Shown here: positions 8,242 to 17,863 of the stretch, in pieces
How positions within the stretch are numbered: position 1 is the stretch's first letter
How the letters are laid out: every line of letters starts with the position of its first letter
Source of the DNA: Halorubrum sp. JWXQ-INN 858
GTDB taxonomy: Archaea; Halobacteriota; Halobacteria; Halobacteriales; Haloferacaceae
Assembly: GCF_009806985.1 (NCBI RefSeq)
Contig: NZ_WUAX01000016.1
Location: 1-64,000 of the forward strand
Direction of reading: 5' to 3'
Length of the DNA stretch: 64,000 bases
The notes under the pieces: model-generated
Database searches by the model: none
Seen by the model: the letters and a program-made list of their open reading frames with translations, nothing else
What the model was told of the DNA's origin: nothing
Program-made: the position numbers and the translations under genes

Positions 8242-11019
8242 ATGAGCGATCTCGAAGCGGAGTACCGCCTCGATTACTTCGAGGAGGAGGGGTTCGTCCG
8301 ACGCGAGTGTTCCTCCTGCGGGGCGGCGTTCTGGACGCGCGACGTCGACCGCGAACTGTGCGGCGAGCCGCCGTGTGCGGACTACAGCTTCATCGACGAC
8401 CCGGGGTTCCCGGAGCCGTACACGCTCGCGGAGATGCGGGAGGCGTTCCTCTCCTTCTTCGAGGACCACGGCCACGAGCGGATCGACCCGTACCCGGTGG
8501 CCGCGAACCGGTGGCGCGACGACGTCCTCCTGACGCAGGCGTCGATCTACGACTTCCAGCCGCTCGTCACCTCCGGGGAGACGCCGCCGCCGGCGAACCC
8601 GCTGACCATCTCCCAGCCCTGCATCCGGATGCAGGACATCGACAACGTCGGGAAGACCGGCCGGCACACGATGGCGTTCGAGATGATGGCACACCACGCG
8701 TTCAACACGCGCGAGGACGCCGAGGCGGAGTACGCCTACGAGGGCGAGGTGTACTGGAAGGACCAGACGGTCGCGTACTGCGACGAGCTGTTCGAGAGCC
8801 TCGGCGCGGACCTCGAGGAGATCACCTACATCGAGGACCCGTGGGTGGGCGGCGGCAACGCCGGCCCCGCCATCGAGGTCATCTACAAGGGCGCGGAGCT
8901 CGCCACGCTCGTCTTCATGTGCATGGAGCGGGACCCCGACGGCGAGTACGAGATGAAGGACGGGCACACGTACTCGTTCATGGACACGTACATCGTCGAC
9001 ACCGGCTACGGGCTGGAGCGGTGGACCTGGATGAGCCAGGGGACCGCGACGGTGTACGAGGCGATCTACCCCGACGCGATCGACTTCCTCAAGGAGAACG
9101 CGGGGATCGAACACACCGACGAGGAGCGGTCGTTGATCCACCGCGCCGCGAAGCTCTCCGGCCGGCTCGACATCGACGACGTCGACGACGTCGAGGACGC
9201 CCGCGACGACATCGCCGACAAGCTCGGCGTGGACGTCGACCGGCTCCGGGCGCTCGTCGAGCCGCTGGAGGACATCTACGCCATCGCCGACCACTCGCGG
9301 ACGCTCGCGTACATGTTCGGCGACGGCATCGTCCCCTCGAACGTGGGGACCGGCTACCTCGCACGGATGGTGCTCCGGCGCACGAAGCGGCTCGTCGACA
9401 CCGTCGGCGTCGACGCCCCGCTCGACGAGCTCGTCGACATGCAGGCCGAGCGGCTCGGCTACGAGAACCGCGACACGATCCGCGAGATCGTCCGCACCGA
9501 GGAGCGGAAGTACCGGAAGACGCTCGAACGCGGCTCCCGGAAGGTGGAGGCGCTCGCGGACGAGTACGCCGGGACGGACGAGCCGATCCCCACCGCGGAG
9601 CTGCTGGAGCTGTACGACTCCCACGGCATCCAGCCGGACATGGTCGTCGAGATCGCCGCCGAGCGCGGCGCGGACGTCGACGTCCCGGACGACTTCTACG
9701 CGCTCGTCGCCGACAGACACGAGGAGATCGGGGCGTCGGCCGAGGAGGAGGAACGCGACGAGCGACTGCGCGACCTCCCCGAGACGGAGAAGCTGTACTA
9801 CGACGACCAGGGGCGCACGGAGTTCGAGGCGATCGTGCTCGACGTGTTCGACCGCGAGGAGGGGTACGACGTCGTGTTGGACCAGACGATGTTCTACCCG
9901 GAGGGCGGCGGCCAGCCCGCCGACCGCGGACAGATCACCGCGGGCGAAACCACCGTCGACGTGCTCGACGTCCAGGAGGTCGACGGCGTCGTCCTCCACC
10001 ACGCCGACGACGACCCCGGGAAGGGCGAGTTCGTGCGGGGACAGGTCGACGGCGAGCGCCGCGACCGGCTCCGAGCACACCACACGGCGACGCACCTGAT
10101 CGGCCACGCCGCCCGCGAGGTGCTCGGCGATCACGTCCGGCAGGCCGGCGCGCAGAAGGGGCTCGACTCCTCGCGGCTCGACCTCCGCCACTTCGAGCGG
10201 ATCACCCGCGAACAGGTCCGGGAGATCGAACGCGTCGCGAACGAGCTCGTCCGCGACGACGTCCCGGTCAGACAGGAGTGGCCCCACCGCCACGAGGCGG
10301 AGGCCGAACACGGGTTCGACCTGTATCAAGGGGGCGTCCCGCCGGGAATGAACGTCCGGCTGATCCACGTCGGCGACGCCGACGTCCAGGCGTGTGCGGG
10401 CACTCACGTCGAGCGGACCGGCGAGATCGGCGCGATCAAGGTGTTGAAGACGGAACCGGTCCAGGACGGCGTCGAGCGCGTCGTCTTCGCCGCCGCGGGC
10501 GCGGCGATCGAGGCGACGCAACGGACGGAGGACGCCCTCTACGACGCGGCCGCCACGCTCGACGTCGACCCGCTCGACGTTCCCGAGACCGCCGAGCGGT
10601 TCTTCGAGGAGTGGAAGGGGCGCGGCAAGGAGATCGAGTCGCTGAAGGAGGCGCTCGCCGAGGCGCGCGCCTCCGGCGGGGCCGACGCCGAGGAGGTCGA
10701 CCTCGACGGGACGACGGCGGTGATCCAGCGGCTCGACGGCGACGCCGACGAGCTGCGGGCGACCGCCAACGCGCACGTCGAGGACGGCAAGGTCGCGGTG
10801 ATCGGGAGCGGCGCGGGCGGCTCGGCCAGCTTCGTCGTCGGCGTCCCGGACGGCGTCGAGATCAACGCGGGGGCGGTCGTCGGCGACCTGGCCGGTCGCG
10901 TCGGCGGCGGCGGCGGCGGCCCGCCGGACTTCGCACAGGGCGGCGGCCCGGACGTCGACGCGCTCGACGACGCGTTGGCGGCCGCCCCCGACGTGCTCCG
11001 GACCCTGCAGGAGGCCTGA
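8242..11019 (+). CDS. alaS: alanine--tRNA ligase, archaeal type
   Basis: Class II aminoacyl-tRNA synthetase of 925 residues that charges tRNA-Ala in the cytoplasm. The N-terminus carries the archaeal zinc-ribbon-like Cys cluster (CSSCGAAFW ... CGEPPC). The aminoacylation core follows ([18 protein letters not shown], motif-2 region). The editing domain has the metal-binding [11 protein letters not shown] and CAGTHVERT motifs, and the C-terminal DHHA1 region ends in a Gly/Pro-rich segment. Full length for the archaeal family. The ATG at 8242 is preferred over 8236 because of the TATA-box spacing. It is followed by a hydrolase-fold gene 73 bp downstream. Confidence 0.97.
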   Translation: MSDLEAEYRLDYFEEEGFVRRECSSCGAAFWTRDVDRELCGEPPCADYSFIDDPGFPEPYTLAEMREAFLSFFEDHGHERIDPYPVAANRWRDDVLLTQASIYDFQPLVTSGETPPPANPLTISQPCIRMQDIDNVGKTGRHTMAFEMMAHHAFNTREDAEAEYAYEGEVYWKDQTVAYCDELFESLGADLEEITYIEDPWVGGGNAGPAIEVIYKGAELATLVFMCMERDPDGEYEMKDGHTYSFMDTYIVDTGYGLERWTWMSQGTATVYEAIYPDAIDFLKENAGIEHTDEERSLIHRAAKLSGRLDIDDVDDVEDARDDIADKLGVDVDRLRALVEPLEDIYAIADHSRTLAYMFGDGIVPSNVGTGYLARMVLRRTKRLVDTVGVDAPLDELVDMQAERLGYENRDTIREIVRTEERKYRKTLERGSRKVEALADEYAGTDEPIPTAELLELYDSHGIQPDMVVEIAAERGADVDVPDDFYALVADRHEEIGASAEEEERDERLRDLPETEKLYYDDQGRTEFEAIVLDVFDREEGYDVVLDQTMFYPEGGGQPADRGQITAGETTVDVLDVQEVDGVVLHHADDDPGKGEFVRGQVDGERRDRLRAHHTATHLIGHAAREVLGDHVRQAGAQKGLDSSRLDLRHFERITREQVREIERVANELVRDDVPVRQEWPHRHEAEAEHGFDLYQGGVPPGMNVRLIHVGDADVQACAGTHVERTGEIGAIKVLKTEPVQDGVERVVFAAAGAAIEATQRTEDALYDAAATLDVDPLDVPETAERFFEEWKGRGKEIESLKEALAEARASGGADAEEVDLDGTTAVIQRLDGDADELRATANAHVEDGKVAVIGSGAGGSASFVVGVPDGVEINAGAVVGDLAGRVGGGGGGPPDFAQGGGPDVDALDDALAAAPDVLRTLQEA

Positions 11020-11092
11020 CGCCGGGGACGCTTGCGGCGATCGGGACGGGACGACCCGAACGCGTATCACGTCGCCGGCCGAACCCGTCGAC

Positions 11093-11896
11093 GTGGCATA
11101 CGCGACCAACGGCGACGTTGCTATCCGATACGAGGTCGAGGGCGGCAGCGGCGGGGCCGCCGGGGAAGCGATCGTCCTCTGTGGCGACGTCGGGCTGGGC
11201 GCGTGGCAGTTCGGCTGGCAACACGGCGCGCTGGCCGGCCCACGACCGGTCATCACTCCCGAGCTCCGAGGGATCGGGCGGTCCGACGCGCCGCCGGGAC
11301 CGTACACCGTCGAGGAACTCGCGGACGACCTGGACGCCGTCCTCCGGGCGGAAGGCGTCCGGTCGGCCCACGTCGTCGGGTACGGCCTGGGCGGGATGGT
11401 CGCGCTCGCGTACGGGGAGCGGTCCGGACGCCCGGACAGCCTCGCGGTCGTCGGGACCCCGGCGAGCGGCGACGACTACGCCGCCGAACGGGTGTGGGCG
11501 GACCCGAACGACGCGGACGCGGTCCGGGCGTCGACCGCCGGGCTCCTCTCCCCGGAGTTCGTACGCGAGCGCCCCGACGTCGTCGACCGGATCGTCGACT
11601 GGCGGGTCGCGGAGGACGCGACGCCGGCGACGTTCGCGGCCCAGCGGGACGCCGTCTACGGGTTCGATCGCGCCGACCGCCTCTACGAGCTGACCACGCC
11701 GACGCTGGTCGTTCACGGCCGGGCGGACGCCGTCTGTCCCGTTACCGCGGGCGAGTCGCTCGCGGCGGGGCTCCCGCGCGGGGAGTTCCACGCCGTCGAG
11801 GGGGCCAGCCACCTCGTCGGCGTCGAGGCGTCGGCCGCGATCAACGACGCGCTCGCGGGGTGGCTGGCCGAACACGGCGACGACCCGTTCGCGTGA
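11093..11896 (+). CDS. alpha/beta-hydrolase-fold protein lacking the nucleophile serine
   Basis: A 267-residue alpha/beta-hydrolase-fold protein starting at a GTG. The fold is shown by the oxyanion-side strand and loop (VLCGDVGLG), the elbow strand (HVVGYGLGGMVAL), the acid loop (LVVHGRADAVCP) and the His loop (EGASHLVG). At the nucleophile elbow the position normally held by Ser (G-x-S-x-G) is Gly, about residue 98, while the catalytic Asp and His appear intact. It may therefore be inactive as an esterase, use another chemistry, or bind a ligand. It follows alaS on the same strand, but functional linkage is unclear. Confidence 0.8.
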   Translation: MAYATNGDVAIRYEVEGGSGGAAGEAIVLCGDVGLGAWQFGWQHGALAGPRPVITPELRGIGRSDAPPGPYTVEELADDLDAVLRAEGVRSAHVVGYGLGGMVALAYGERSGRPDSLAVVGTPASGDDYAAERVWADPNDADAVRASTAGLLSPEFVRERPDVVDRIVDWRVAEDATPATFAAQRDAVYGFDRADRLYELTTPTLVVHGRADAVCPVTAGESLAAGLPRGEFHAVEGASHLVGVEASAAINDALAGWLAEHGDDPFA

Positions 11897-11997
11897 GCCG
11901 CCACCGACGTACGCCGCCGCATCGAGACGCTCCCAGACAGCGGACAGGATCCGCGGGGGCACAACGGTTTTGAACACGCCGCGCGTTGGACGCGGTA

Positions 11998-12795
11998 ATG
12001 ACACGGCTTCGGTTCGCACTCTTGAACGCCGCCCACGAGGGCGCGGGCACTCGACGGAACTTCCGCCGGGAGCTCGACGCCGACTTGGCGGAGTTCGACG
12101 CCACGGACGGACAGCTCCCCGACCACACCGATTTCGACGGAGTCGTGATCACCGGCTCGCGGTCGTCGGTCTACTGGGACGAAGCGTGGATCCCCCCGCT
12201 CGTCGACTACGTCGCCGAGGCGGCCGAGGCGGACGTCCCGGTGCTCGGCGTCTGTTACGGTCACCAGGTGCTCGCCGAGGCGCTCGGCGGCCACGTCGCC
12301 GGGATGGACGACTTCGAGATCGGGTACAACACGGTTCGACATCGAGGCGACGAGCTGTTCGCCGACGTCGACGAGGAGTTCACGGTGTTTACCACCCACG
12401 GCGACGCGGTCGTCGACCTCCCGCCGGGCGCGGAGCTCATCGCCGAGAACGAGTACGGCGTGCACGCGTTCCGGAAGGGCCACTGCTGGGGCGTCCAGTT
12501 CCATCCCGAGTACGACATCGACACCGCAAAGCGGGTCGCCGACGGGAAACGCGAGCGGCTCGACGACGCTCGCGTCGACGACGTGCTCGCCGGGATCACC
12601 CCCGAGAAGTACGACGCCGCCTGCGAGGCGAAATCGATCTTCGACAACTTCGTCGCGTACGCCAGTGACGTGCGCGCGGACCGACCGGCCGAACCCACCG
12701 CCGTGGACGAGCCCGCCGGCTCCGCCGCCGCGGACCGACCAGCCGACCCCACCGCCGCGGACGACGAGGCCGGCTCCGCCGCCGCTGACGACTGA
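11998..12795 (+). CDS. type 1 glutamine amidotransferase
   Basis: Class I (triad) glutamine amidotransferase of 265 residues. The nucleophile Cys is about residue 86 (LGVCYGHQVLAEALGG) and the partner residues are His169 and Glu171 (GVQFHPEYD). The catalytic fold ends near residue 225. The last ~40 residues are a low-complexity Ala/Asp/Pro tail containing an internal duplication (DRPAEPTA / DRPADPTA). It resembles stand-alone GMP-synthase-like amidotransferases whose acceptor is not known. The ATG at 11998 is chosen over 11986 because a ttttga box at 11968-11973 lies 25-30 bp upstream, suggesting a leaderless start. Confidence 0.88.
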   Translation: MTRLRFALLNAAHEGAGTRRNFRRELDADLAEFDATDGQLPDHTDFDGVVITGSRSSVYWDEAWIPPLVDYVAEAAEADVPVLGVCYGHQVLAEALGGHVAGMDDFEIGYNTVRHRGDELFADVDEEFTVFTTHGDAVVDLPPGAELIAENEYGVHAFRKGHCWGVQFHPEYDIDTAKRVADGKRERLDDARVDDVLAGITPEKYDAACEAKSIFDNFVAYASDVRADRPAEPTAVDEPAGSAAADRPADPTAADDEAGSAAADD

Positions 12796-13000
12796 TTCGA
12801 CCGAACGCCGTGCGGCCGGCGGTGGCCAGCGTCGGCGGCGGCAGCGAGCGGAAACGGGTGGCGTCGGCCGACGGTGGTCGTCGATAAGTGCGACGTGCAC
12901 GACGTGTGCGCCGACGCCGCCGGCCCCGACGAGTGACCACATCTGTACACCAGTGTACCTCTTCGACAGGTACTAACCCGGGGGACACGCATCGGAGTCC

Positions 13001-14236
13001 ATGGCTCACGACTCCGGGACCGGACGGGCGGTCGACCGACGGTCGGTCCTTCGTGCGGGCGGCGCGGCCGCGCTCGGCACCGCGCTGGCCGGCTGTATCG
13101 GTGACGACGGCGACGACGACACGCTGACCATCGGCGCGCTACAGCCGCTTTCCGGCGGATTCGCGGCGTGGGGACAGGCACACGAGGCCGGCCTCGAGTT
13201 CGCCGTCGAGGAGCTGAACGACGACGGTGGCGTGCTCGGTCGAACGGTCGAGGTCGAGACGACGGACACGGGCAGCGACGCCGGCGAGGCCGACACGGTC
13301 TTCCGACGCTTCGTCGAGCGCGACGGAGCGCTCGCGATCACGGGGCCGGTGTCCAGCGACGTCGGGTTGCGGACCCGACAGACCGCGGAGGAGCTCGAAG
13401 TCCCGCTCGTCCTCCACATGGCGGGCTCACACACCATCCTGCCGAAGGACGGCCGATACACGTTCCGAATGGGCTCCCAACCCGCGGTCACCGACGTGCT
13501 CCCCCAGATCGAGCTGATCGAAGCGCGTGGCTACGACACGGTCGGCGCGGTCATCGGCGACTACGAGTGGGGGAACACGCTGGAGGCGAGCCTCGAGGCG
13601 CTCGTTCCGGACGACGTGGAGCTGACGACCACGACCGCGCCGGTCGGGGAGGACGACTTCACGCCGTTCCTCCGCGACCTGCCGGACGACCTCGACCTGT
13701 TGGTCGCGACGGGTCATCCGCCCGGCTCCATCGCCATCCACAACCAGGCGATAGAGATCGGCCTCGACCCCGACCTGACGACCGGCGCGGGGCTCCCGCC
13801 GGGCGTCCTCAACAGCGGGCTCGGCGAGAACGCGGCGGCGGGCTTCCTCCATCTCCACGTCAGCGACCCGTACGGCGAGGCGTTCACGGACGTCGCCGAA
13901 CGGTTCGCCGACGCCCGCGACGAGCGGTTCGACACCCACGAGGCGTACGGCTACGTCACCGGGAAGCTGATCGCGGCCGCCGCCGAGGCGGCCGGCGAGG
14001 CCGACCCCGTCGCCGTCGCCGACGAGATCCGTGAGATCGAGTTCGACACGGTGTTCGCGAACCCGCTCACGTACACGGAGTGGGGGGAGATCGACGGGCT
14101 GAGCCACATGCTCAGCGGCTTCGAGGCGGGCGCGCCCGACTACTACCCGGACGGCGACTGGCGGCTGACCGAGACGTTCCGGTCGTCGCCGCTCGACGGC
14201 TTCGACCCCGACGAGTACGACTTCGTCGACGACTGA
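13001..14236 (+). CDS. livJ: branched-chain amino-acid-type ABC substrate-binding lipoprotein
   Basis: Periplasmic-binding-protein-like receptor of 411 residues, LivJ type. The N-terminus combines a twin-arginine-type motif (DRRSVLRAGGAAALG) with a lipobox (LAGC), so it is probably exported by the Tat pathway and lipid-anchored outside the membrane, as is common in haloarchaea. The mature part starts with the family signature TIGALQPLSGGFAAWG. It faces livF convergently (16-bp gap), with livG, livH and livM nearby, and supplies the solute receptor of that importer. The ligand could be amino acids, amides or short organic acids. A tactaac box about 28 bp upstream fits a leaderless start. Confidence 0.9.
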   Translation: MAHDSGTGRAVDRRSVLRAGGAAALGTALAGCIGDDGDDDTLTIGALQPLSGGFAAWGQAHEAGLEFAVEELNDDGGVLGRTVEVETTDTGSDAGEADTVFRRFVERDGALAITGPVSSDVGLRTRQTAEELEVPLVLHMAGSHTILPKDGRYTFRMGSQPAVTDVLPQIELIEARGYDTVGAVIGDYEWGNTLEASLEALVPDDVELTTTTAPVGEDDFTPFLRDLPDDLDLLVATGHPPGSIAIHNQAIEIGLDPDLTTGAGLPPGVLNSGLGENAAAGFLHLHVSDPYGEAFTDVAERFADARDERFDTHEAYGYVTGKLIAAAAEAAGEADPVAVADEIREIEFDTVFANPLTYTEWGEIDGLSHMLSGFEAGAPDYYPDGDWRLTETFRSSPLDGFDPDEYDFVDD

Positions 14237-14252
14237 GCGCTCTCGGACGCCG

Positions 14253-14948
14253 TTACCCGAGGTACGCGGACCTGACGCGATCGCTCGCGAGCAGCTCCTC
14301 GCCGGTTCCGCTCGCCGCGATCCGGCCGTTCTCCAGCACGTAGCCCCGGTCCGCCATCGACAGCGCCTCGTCGACGTGTTGTTCGACGAGCACGACGGTC
14401 AGCTCCTCGCTCAGGTCCGCGATCGTGTCGAACGTGCGGCGCGCGAGCTGCGGGGCGAGCCCGACGGAGAGCTCGTCGAGCGCCAGCACGGTCGGGTCGG
14501 CCATCAGCGCCCGCCCGATCGCGAGCATCTGCTGTTCCCCGCCCGAGAGCGTCCCCGCGGCCTGTGTGGCCCGCTCCTCGAGCACTGGGAACACGTCGTA
14601 CACGTCGCGAAGCGTCGCCGTCGGATCGTCGGTACGCGTGTACGCACCCATCCGGAGGTTCTCCCGAACGGTCATCCCGTCGAACAGGTGCCGCTCCTCC
14701 GGCACCTGCACGAAGCCGCGGCGGACGATCTCGTCCGGTCGAAGGGCGGCAGCGTCCTCGCCGAACAGCTCGATCCGGCCGTCCGCGACGGGGACGAGCC
14801 CGGAGATCGCCCTGAGGAGCGTCGACTTTCCCGCCCCGTTCGGCCCGACGAGGGCGACGACGCCGTCGTCTGCGCGCACCTCGAGCGAGACGTCCCACAG
14901 CACCTGTAGGTCGCCGTAGGCGACGTCGACGTCAGTGACCCGTATCAC
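14253..14948 (-). CDS. livF: branched-chain-type ABC transporter ATPase, LivF
   Basis: ABC ATPase of 231 residues at the membrane's cytoplasmic face. Walker A is GPNGAGKSTLLRAISG, the signature is LSGGEQQMLAIGRAL, Walker B is TVLALDELSVGL and the H-loop is EQHVDEAL. Length and sequence fit LivF. Its start codon overlaps the livG stop by 4 bp (ATGA), so livG and livF are translationally coupled. It is convergent with livJ. Confidence 0.93.
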   Translation of the reverse strand: MIRVTDVDVAYGDLQVLWDVSLEVRADDGVVALVGPNGAGKSTLLRAISGLVPVADGRIELFGEDAAALRPDEIVRRGFVQVPEERHLFDGMTVRENLRMGAYTRTDDPTATLRDVYDVFPVLEERATQAAGTLSGGEQQMLAIGRALMADPTVLALDELSVGLAPQLARRTFDTIADLSEELTVVLVEQHVDEALSMADRGYVLENGRIAASGTGEELLASDRVRSAYLG

Positions 14949-15787
14949 CGCCCGCCTCCGCCTTCCGCCCGGATCTCGCCAGCGGGCGTCCCTTCCGGCG
15001 TCGTGGCCGCAGGGTCGGCGTTCTCGGGGAGCGGCGCGTCGGTCCCATCGTCGGCGTCCGACGCGGCGACGGTCTCCTCGCCCAGATAGGCCTCGGCGAC
15101 GCGGTCGTTCTCCCGAATCTCCGCCGGCGTCCCCTCGGCGATCAGCGAGCCGTTCTCGAGAACGAGCACGCGGTCGGCACCGCGGAACAGCGCGTCGGTG
15201 ACGTGTTCGATCCAGAGGACGGCGACGCCGCGATCCGCACGGATCCGGCGTATCGTGTCCGTGAGGTCGTCGATCTCGACGGGGGTGAGCCCGCTGCCGA
15301 TCTCATCGAGCAGCAACACGTCGGGGTCCGTGGCGAGCGCGCGCGCCAGTTCGACCCGCTTCCGGGCCGCGATGGGGAGGTCGCTGGCGTGCCGGTCCGC
15401 GTCGCCCGCGAGCCCGACGAGGTCGAGCGCGTCTCGGGTCGCCGCCACGGCCGTCTCGCGATCGCGCCGACCGCCCCCGAACAGCGCGCCCGCGAGGACG
15501 TTCTCGTGAACCGTCGACTCGTCGAACGTCCGGACCGACTGGAACGTGCGGGCGACCCCGGCCCGGCACGCCGCGTTGGGACGGGCGCCGGTGAGGTCCA
15601 CACCGCGGAGGCGAACCGTCCCCGAGTCGGGCGCTTCGACGCCGGTGACCGCGTTGAAAAGCGTCGTCTTCCCGGCCCCGTTCGGGCCGATGACGCCGAC
15701 GATCTCCCCGGCGTCGACGGAGAACCCGACGTCGTCGACGGCGGTCAGGCCGCCGTACGTCCGCGTGATCCCGTCGACTTCGAGCAT
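14945..15787 (-). CDS. livG: branched-chain-type ABC transporter ATPase, LivG
   Basis: Second ATPase of the importer, 280 residues. Walker A is GPNGAGKTTLFNAVTG and Walker B is DVLLLDEIGSGL. The C-terminal extension typical of LivG (VLENGSLIAEGTPAEIREN) is present, followed by an acidic Ala/Pro tail. The signature loop has drifted (LPIAARKRVELARA instead of an LSGGQ/LSYGQ form), which is odd for an active ABC protein. The start MLEVDGITRTYGG at 15787 is chosen because the upstream part of the longer frame is non-homologous. It is divergent from livH across a 135-bp shared promoter region. Confidence 0.92.
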   Translation of the reverse strand: MLEVDGITRTYGGLTAVDDVGFSVDAGEIVGVIGPNGAGKTTLFNAVTGVEAPDSGTVRLRGVDLTGARPNAACRAGVARTFQSVRTFDESTVHENVLAGALFGGGRRDRETAVAATRDALDLVGLAGDADRHASDLPIAARKRVELARALATDPDVLLLDEIGSGLTPVEIDDLTDTIRRIRADRGVAVLWIEHVTDALFRGADRVLVLENGSLIAEGTPAEIRENDRVAEAYLGEETVAASDADDGTDAPLPENADPAATTPEGTPAGEIRAEGGGGR

Positions 15788-15922
15788 ACGCGTACTGGCG
15801 CGTCCGATGACAAATCCCTTTCGTTGCTGTACACCTTCGCCCGCCAACGATCGAACGTGGGCATCGATGCGGTCGTATCGAAGGAGCCATACCCTTCGAC
15901 CGGAAGGTCTCAACGAGAACCG

Positions 15923-16780
15923 ATGGTGGTAGCAACCGGCCTGGAGGTCGCGATCGACGGGGTCGCCCGGGGGCTCTCGTTCGCGCTCCTCGGTGCCGCG
16001 ATCACGCTCGTGTTCGGCCTCGGAAACGTGTTGAACCTCGCGCTCGGCAGCTTCGCGGTGATCGCGGTAGTGGTCGCGGTCGCGGTCGCCGGCGCGGTCG
16101 GCAGCGTCGTCGGCGGCGCGGCGGCCGGCATCGCGGCCGTCGCCCTCCTCGGGCTGGCCGTCGACCGAACGCTGCTGTCGAGCGTGTACCGCTCGGAGGG
16201 CGAAGAGCGGATCGTCCTCGGGATCTTCGTCACGCTCGGGCTCGCGATCGCGATCGACGGCGTCCTGTTCGTGTACGTCCCGCTCACGTACTCGATCGCA
16301 CACGGCGTGCCCGCGCTGGAGCTGGCCGGGGTCGCCGTCCGCGGGTCGACGCTGCTCACCGTCGCCGTCGCGGCGCCCGTCCTCGCCGGGCTGTTCGGGT
16401 TCCTCGACCGGACCCGCCTCGGAACGGCGACGCGAACCGTCGTCCACGACGAGACGGGCGCGCTGTTGTGCGGGGTGAACCCCCGCCGCATCCGGACGCT
16501 CGTCTTCGTCCTGAGCGTCGTGCTCGCGGGGGTCGCGGGGCTGTTGCGGGCCGCCAGCTCCGACGTCACCGTCGCCGCCGGCTTCGAGCTCACCGTCTTC
16601 GCGATCATCGTCGCCATCGTCGGCGGCGTCCGCGACCTGCGGGGCACTGTCGTCGCCGGGCTCGGGCTCGGCGTCGTGATCACGTTCGCCAACTTCCTCG
16701 TCGGCGCGTACCTCGCGAACGTCCTGCTGTTCGGGGTCGCCGTGGCGGTGCTCGTCGCGCGCCCGGAGGAGATCTCGTGA
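15923..16780 (+). CDS. livH: branched-chain-type ABC transporter permease, LivH
   Basis: Membrane permease of 285 residues with about eight hydrophobic segments. The start MVVATGLEVAIDGVARGLSF leads into the LivH-like ALLGAAITLVFGLGNVLNLA, and the C-terminal coupling region contains AIIVAIVGGVRDLRGT. It pairs with LivM to form the channel. The stop overlaps the GTG start of livM by four bases (GTGA), showing translational coupling. Confidence 0.92.
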   Translation: MVVATGLEVAIDGVARGLSFALLGAAITLVFGLGNVLNLALGSFAVIAVVVAVAVAGAVGSVVGGAAAGIAAVALLGLAVDRTLLSSVYRSEGEERIVLGIFVTLGLAIAIDGVLFVYVPLTYSIAHGVPALELAGVAVRGSTLLTVAVAAPVLAGLFGFLDRTRLGTATRTVVHDETGALLCGVNPRRIRTLVFVLSVVLAGVAGLLRAASSDVTVAAGFELTVFAIIVAIVGGVRDLRGTVVAGLGLGVVITFANFLVGAYLANVLLFGVAVAVLVARPEEIS

Positions 16781-17781
16781 TCCCCGCCGCCGACGCGAGG
16801 CGGATCGCCGCGGTCACCGCGGCGCTCGCGCCGGTCCCGCTGTTGGTGACCGCCGGCGGCGCGACCTACCAGCTGCGGATCTTCGTCCTGTTCCTCGTGT
16901 TCGCGACGTTCACCGTCGCGCTCAACGTCGCGTTCGCCCACACCGACCAGCTGTTCCTCTTCCTCGGGGCGCTCGCCGGGGTCGGCGCGTACACGACCGC
17001 GCTGACGGCCGAGGCGGTCGGGATCACGGCGTGGGCGACGCTCCCGCTCGGGGCGGTCGCGGCCGGCGCGCTCGGGGCCGTCGTCAGCTACGTGGCGGCC
17101 AGGCGCGGGATGACGGTGATCGTCCTCGCGATACTCACCCTCTCCGTCCAGCTCGCGGCCATGGAGGCGTTCGTCGGGATGCGCGACGTCACCGGCGGGA
17201 GCACGGGGTTCCCGTTCTCGGGGCTCTCGGTCGACTTCGTTGCCGACGCCGTCGGCGTCGACCAGCGCGTCGCCTTCGCGTACGTCCTGCTCGGCCTGCT
17301 GGTCGCGTCGCTCGTCGGGTACAGCCGGCTGCGAGCCTCGCGCTGGGGCACCGCGTTCGAGGTGGTGCGACAGGACCCCGTCGCGGCGGAGGCGGCCGGT
17401 ATCGACGTGGTCCGAACGAAGGTGCTGGCCGGGTTCCTCGCGGCGGCGCTCGTCGGGACGACCGGCGCGCTGTACGTCCAGGCGGACGGGTACGTGTTGC
17501 CGTCGGCGTTCGCGTTCCAAGCGATCGACGTGCTCGTGCTCGTCATGCTGGTGTTGGGTGGGTCACGGACCCTGCTGGGTCCCGTCGTCGGTGCGGGAGC
17601 GATCGTGCTGCTCGACGAGCTGTTGGGCGAGGTCGGACAGTGGCGAACGGCCGCGCTCGGCGTCCTGCTCATCGTGCTCTTCCTCTCGTTCCGACGGGGG
17701 ATCGTGCCGAAGGCACGCGAAGCGTACGACTCGTACGTCGGGGATCGGGACGGAAACGACGGGACGAGCGACGCGTCGTAA
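16777..17781 (+). CDS. livM: branched-chain-type ABC transporter permease, LivM
   Basis: Second membrane permease, 334 residues, starting at GTG inside the livH stop (GTGA overlap). It has about nine hydrophobic segments. The LivM-type coupling helix region DPVAAEAAGIDVVRTKVLAG and the later VLVMLVLGGSRTLLGPVVGA are recognisable. With livH, livG, livF and livJ it completes a five-component importer. The acyl-CoA dehydrogenase gene follows 82 bp later on the same strand and may share its physiological role. Confidence 0.92.
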   Translation: MIPAADARRIAAVTAALAPVPLLVTAGGATYQLRIFVLFLVFATFTVALNVAFAHTDQLFLFLGALAGVGAYTTALTAEAVGITAWATLPLGAVAAGALGAVVSYVAARRGMTVIVLAILTLSVQLAAMEAFVGMRDVTGGSTGFPFSGLSVDFVADAVGVDQRVAFAYVLLGLLVASLVGYSRLRASRWGTAFEVVRQDPVAAEAAGIDVVRTKVLAGFLAAALVGTTGALYVQADGYVLPSAFAFQAIDVLVLVMLVLGGSRTLLGPVVGAGAIVLLDELLGEVGQWRTAALGVLLIVLFLSFRRGIVPKAREAYDSYVGDRDGNDGTSDAS

Positions 17782-17863
17782 CGATCGCCGGGACGACTCG
17801 ACGCGTGTCTCCGGTCGGAGACATCCCGAATCGTTTTTGTGACGACGACCCTCACACACGATC

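Noticed and set aside
7918-11307. 1129-codon minus-strand frame across alaS
   Set aside because: It is antisense to an unmistakable AlaRS and has shadow-type composition.
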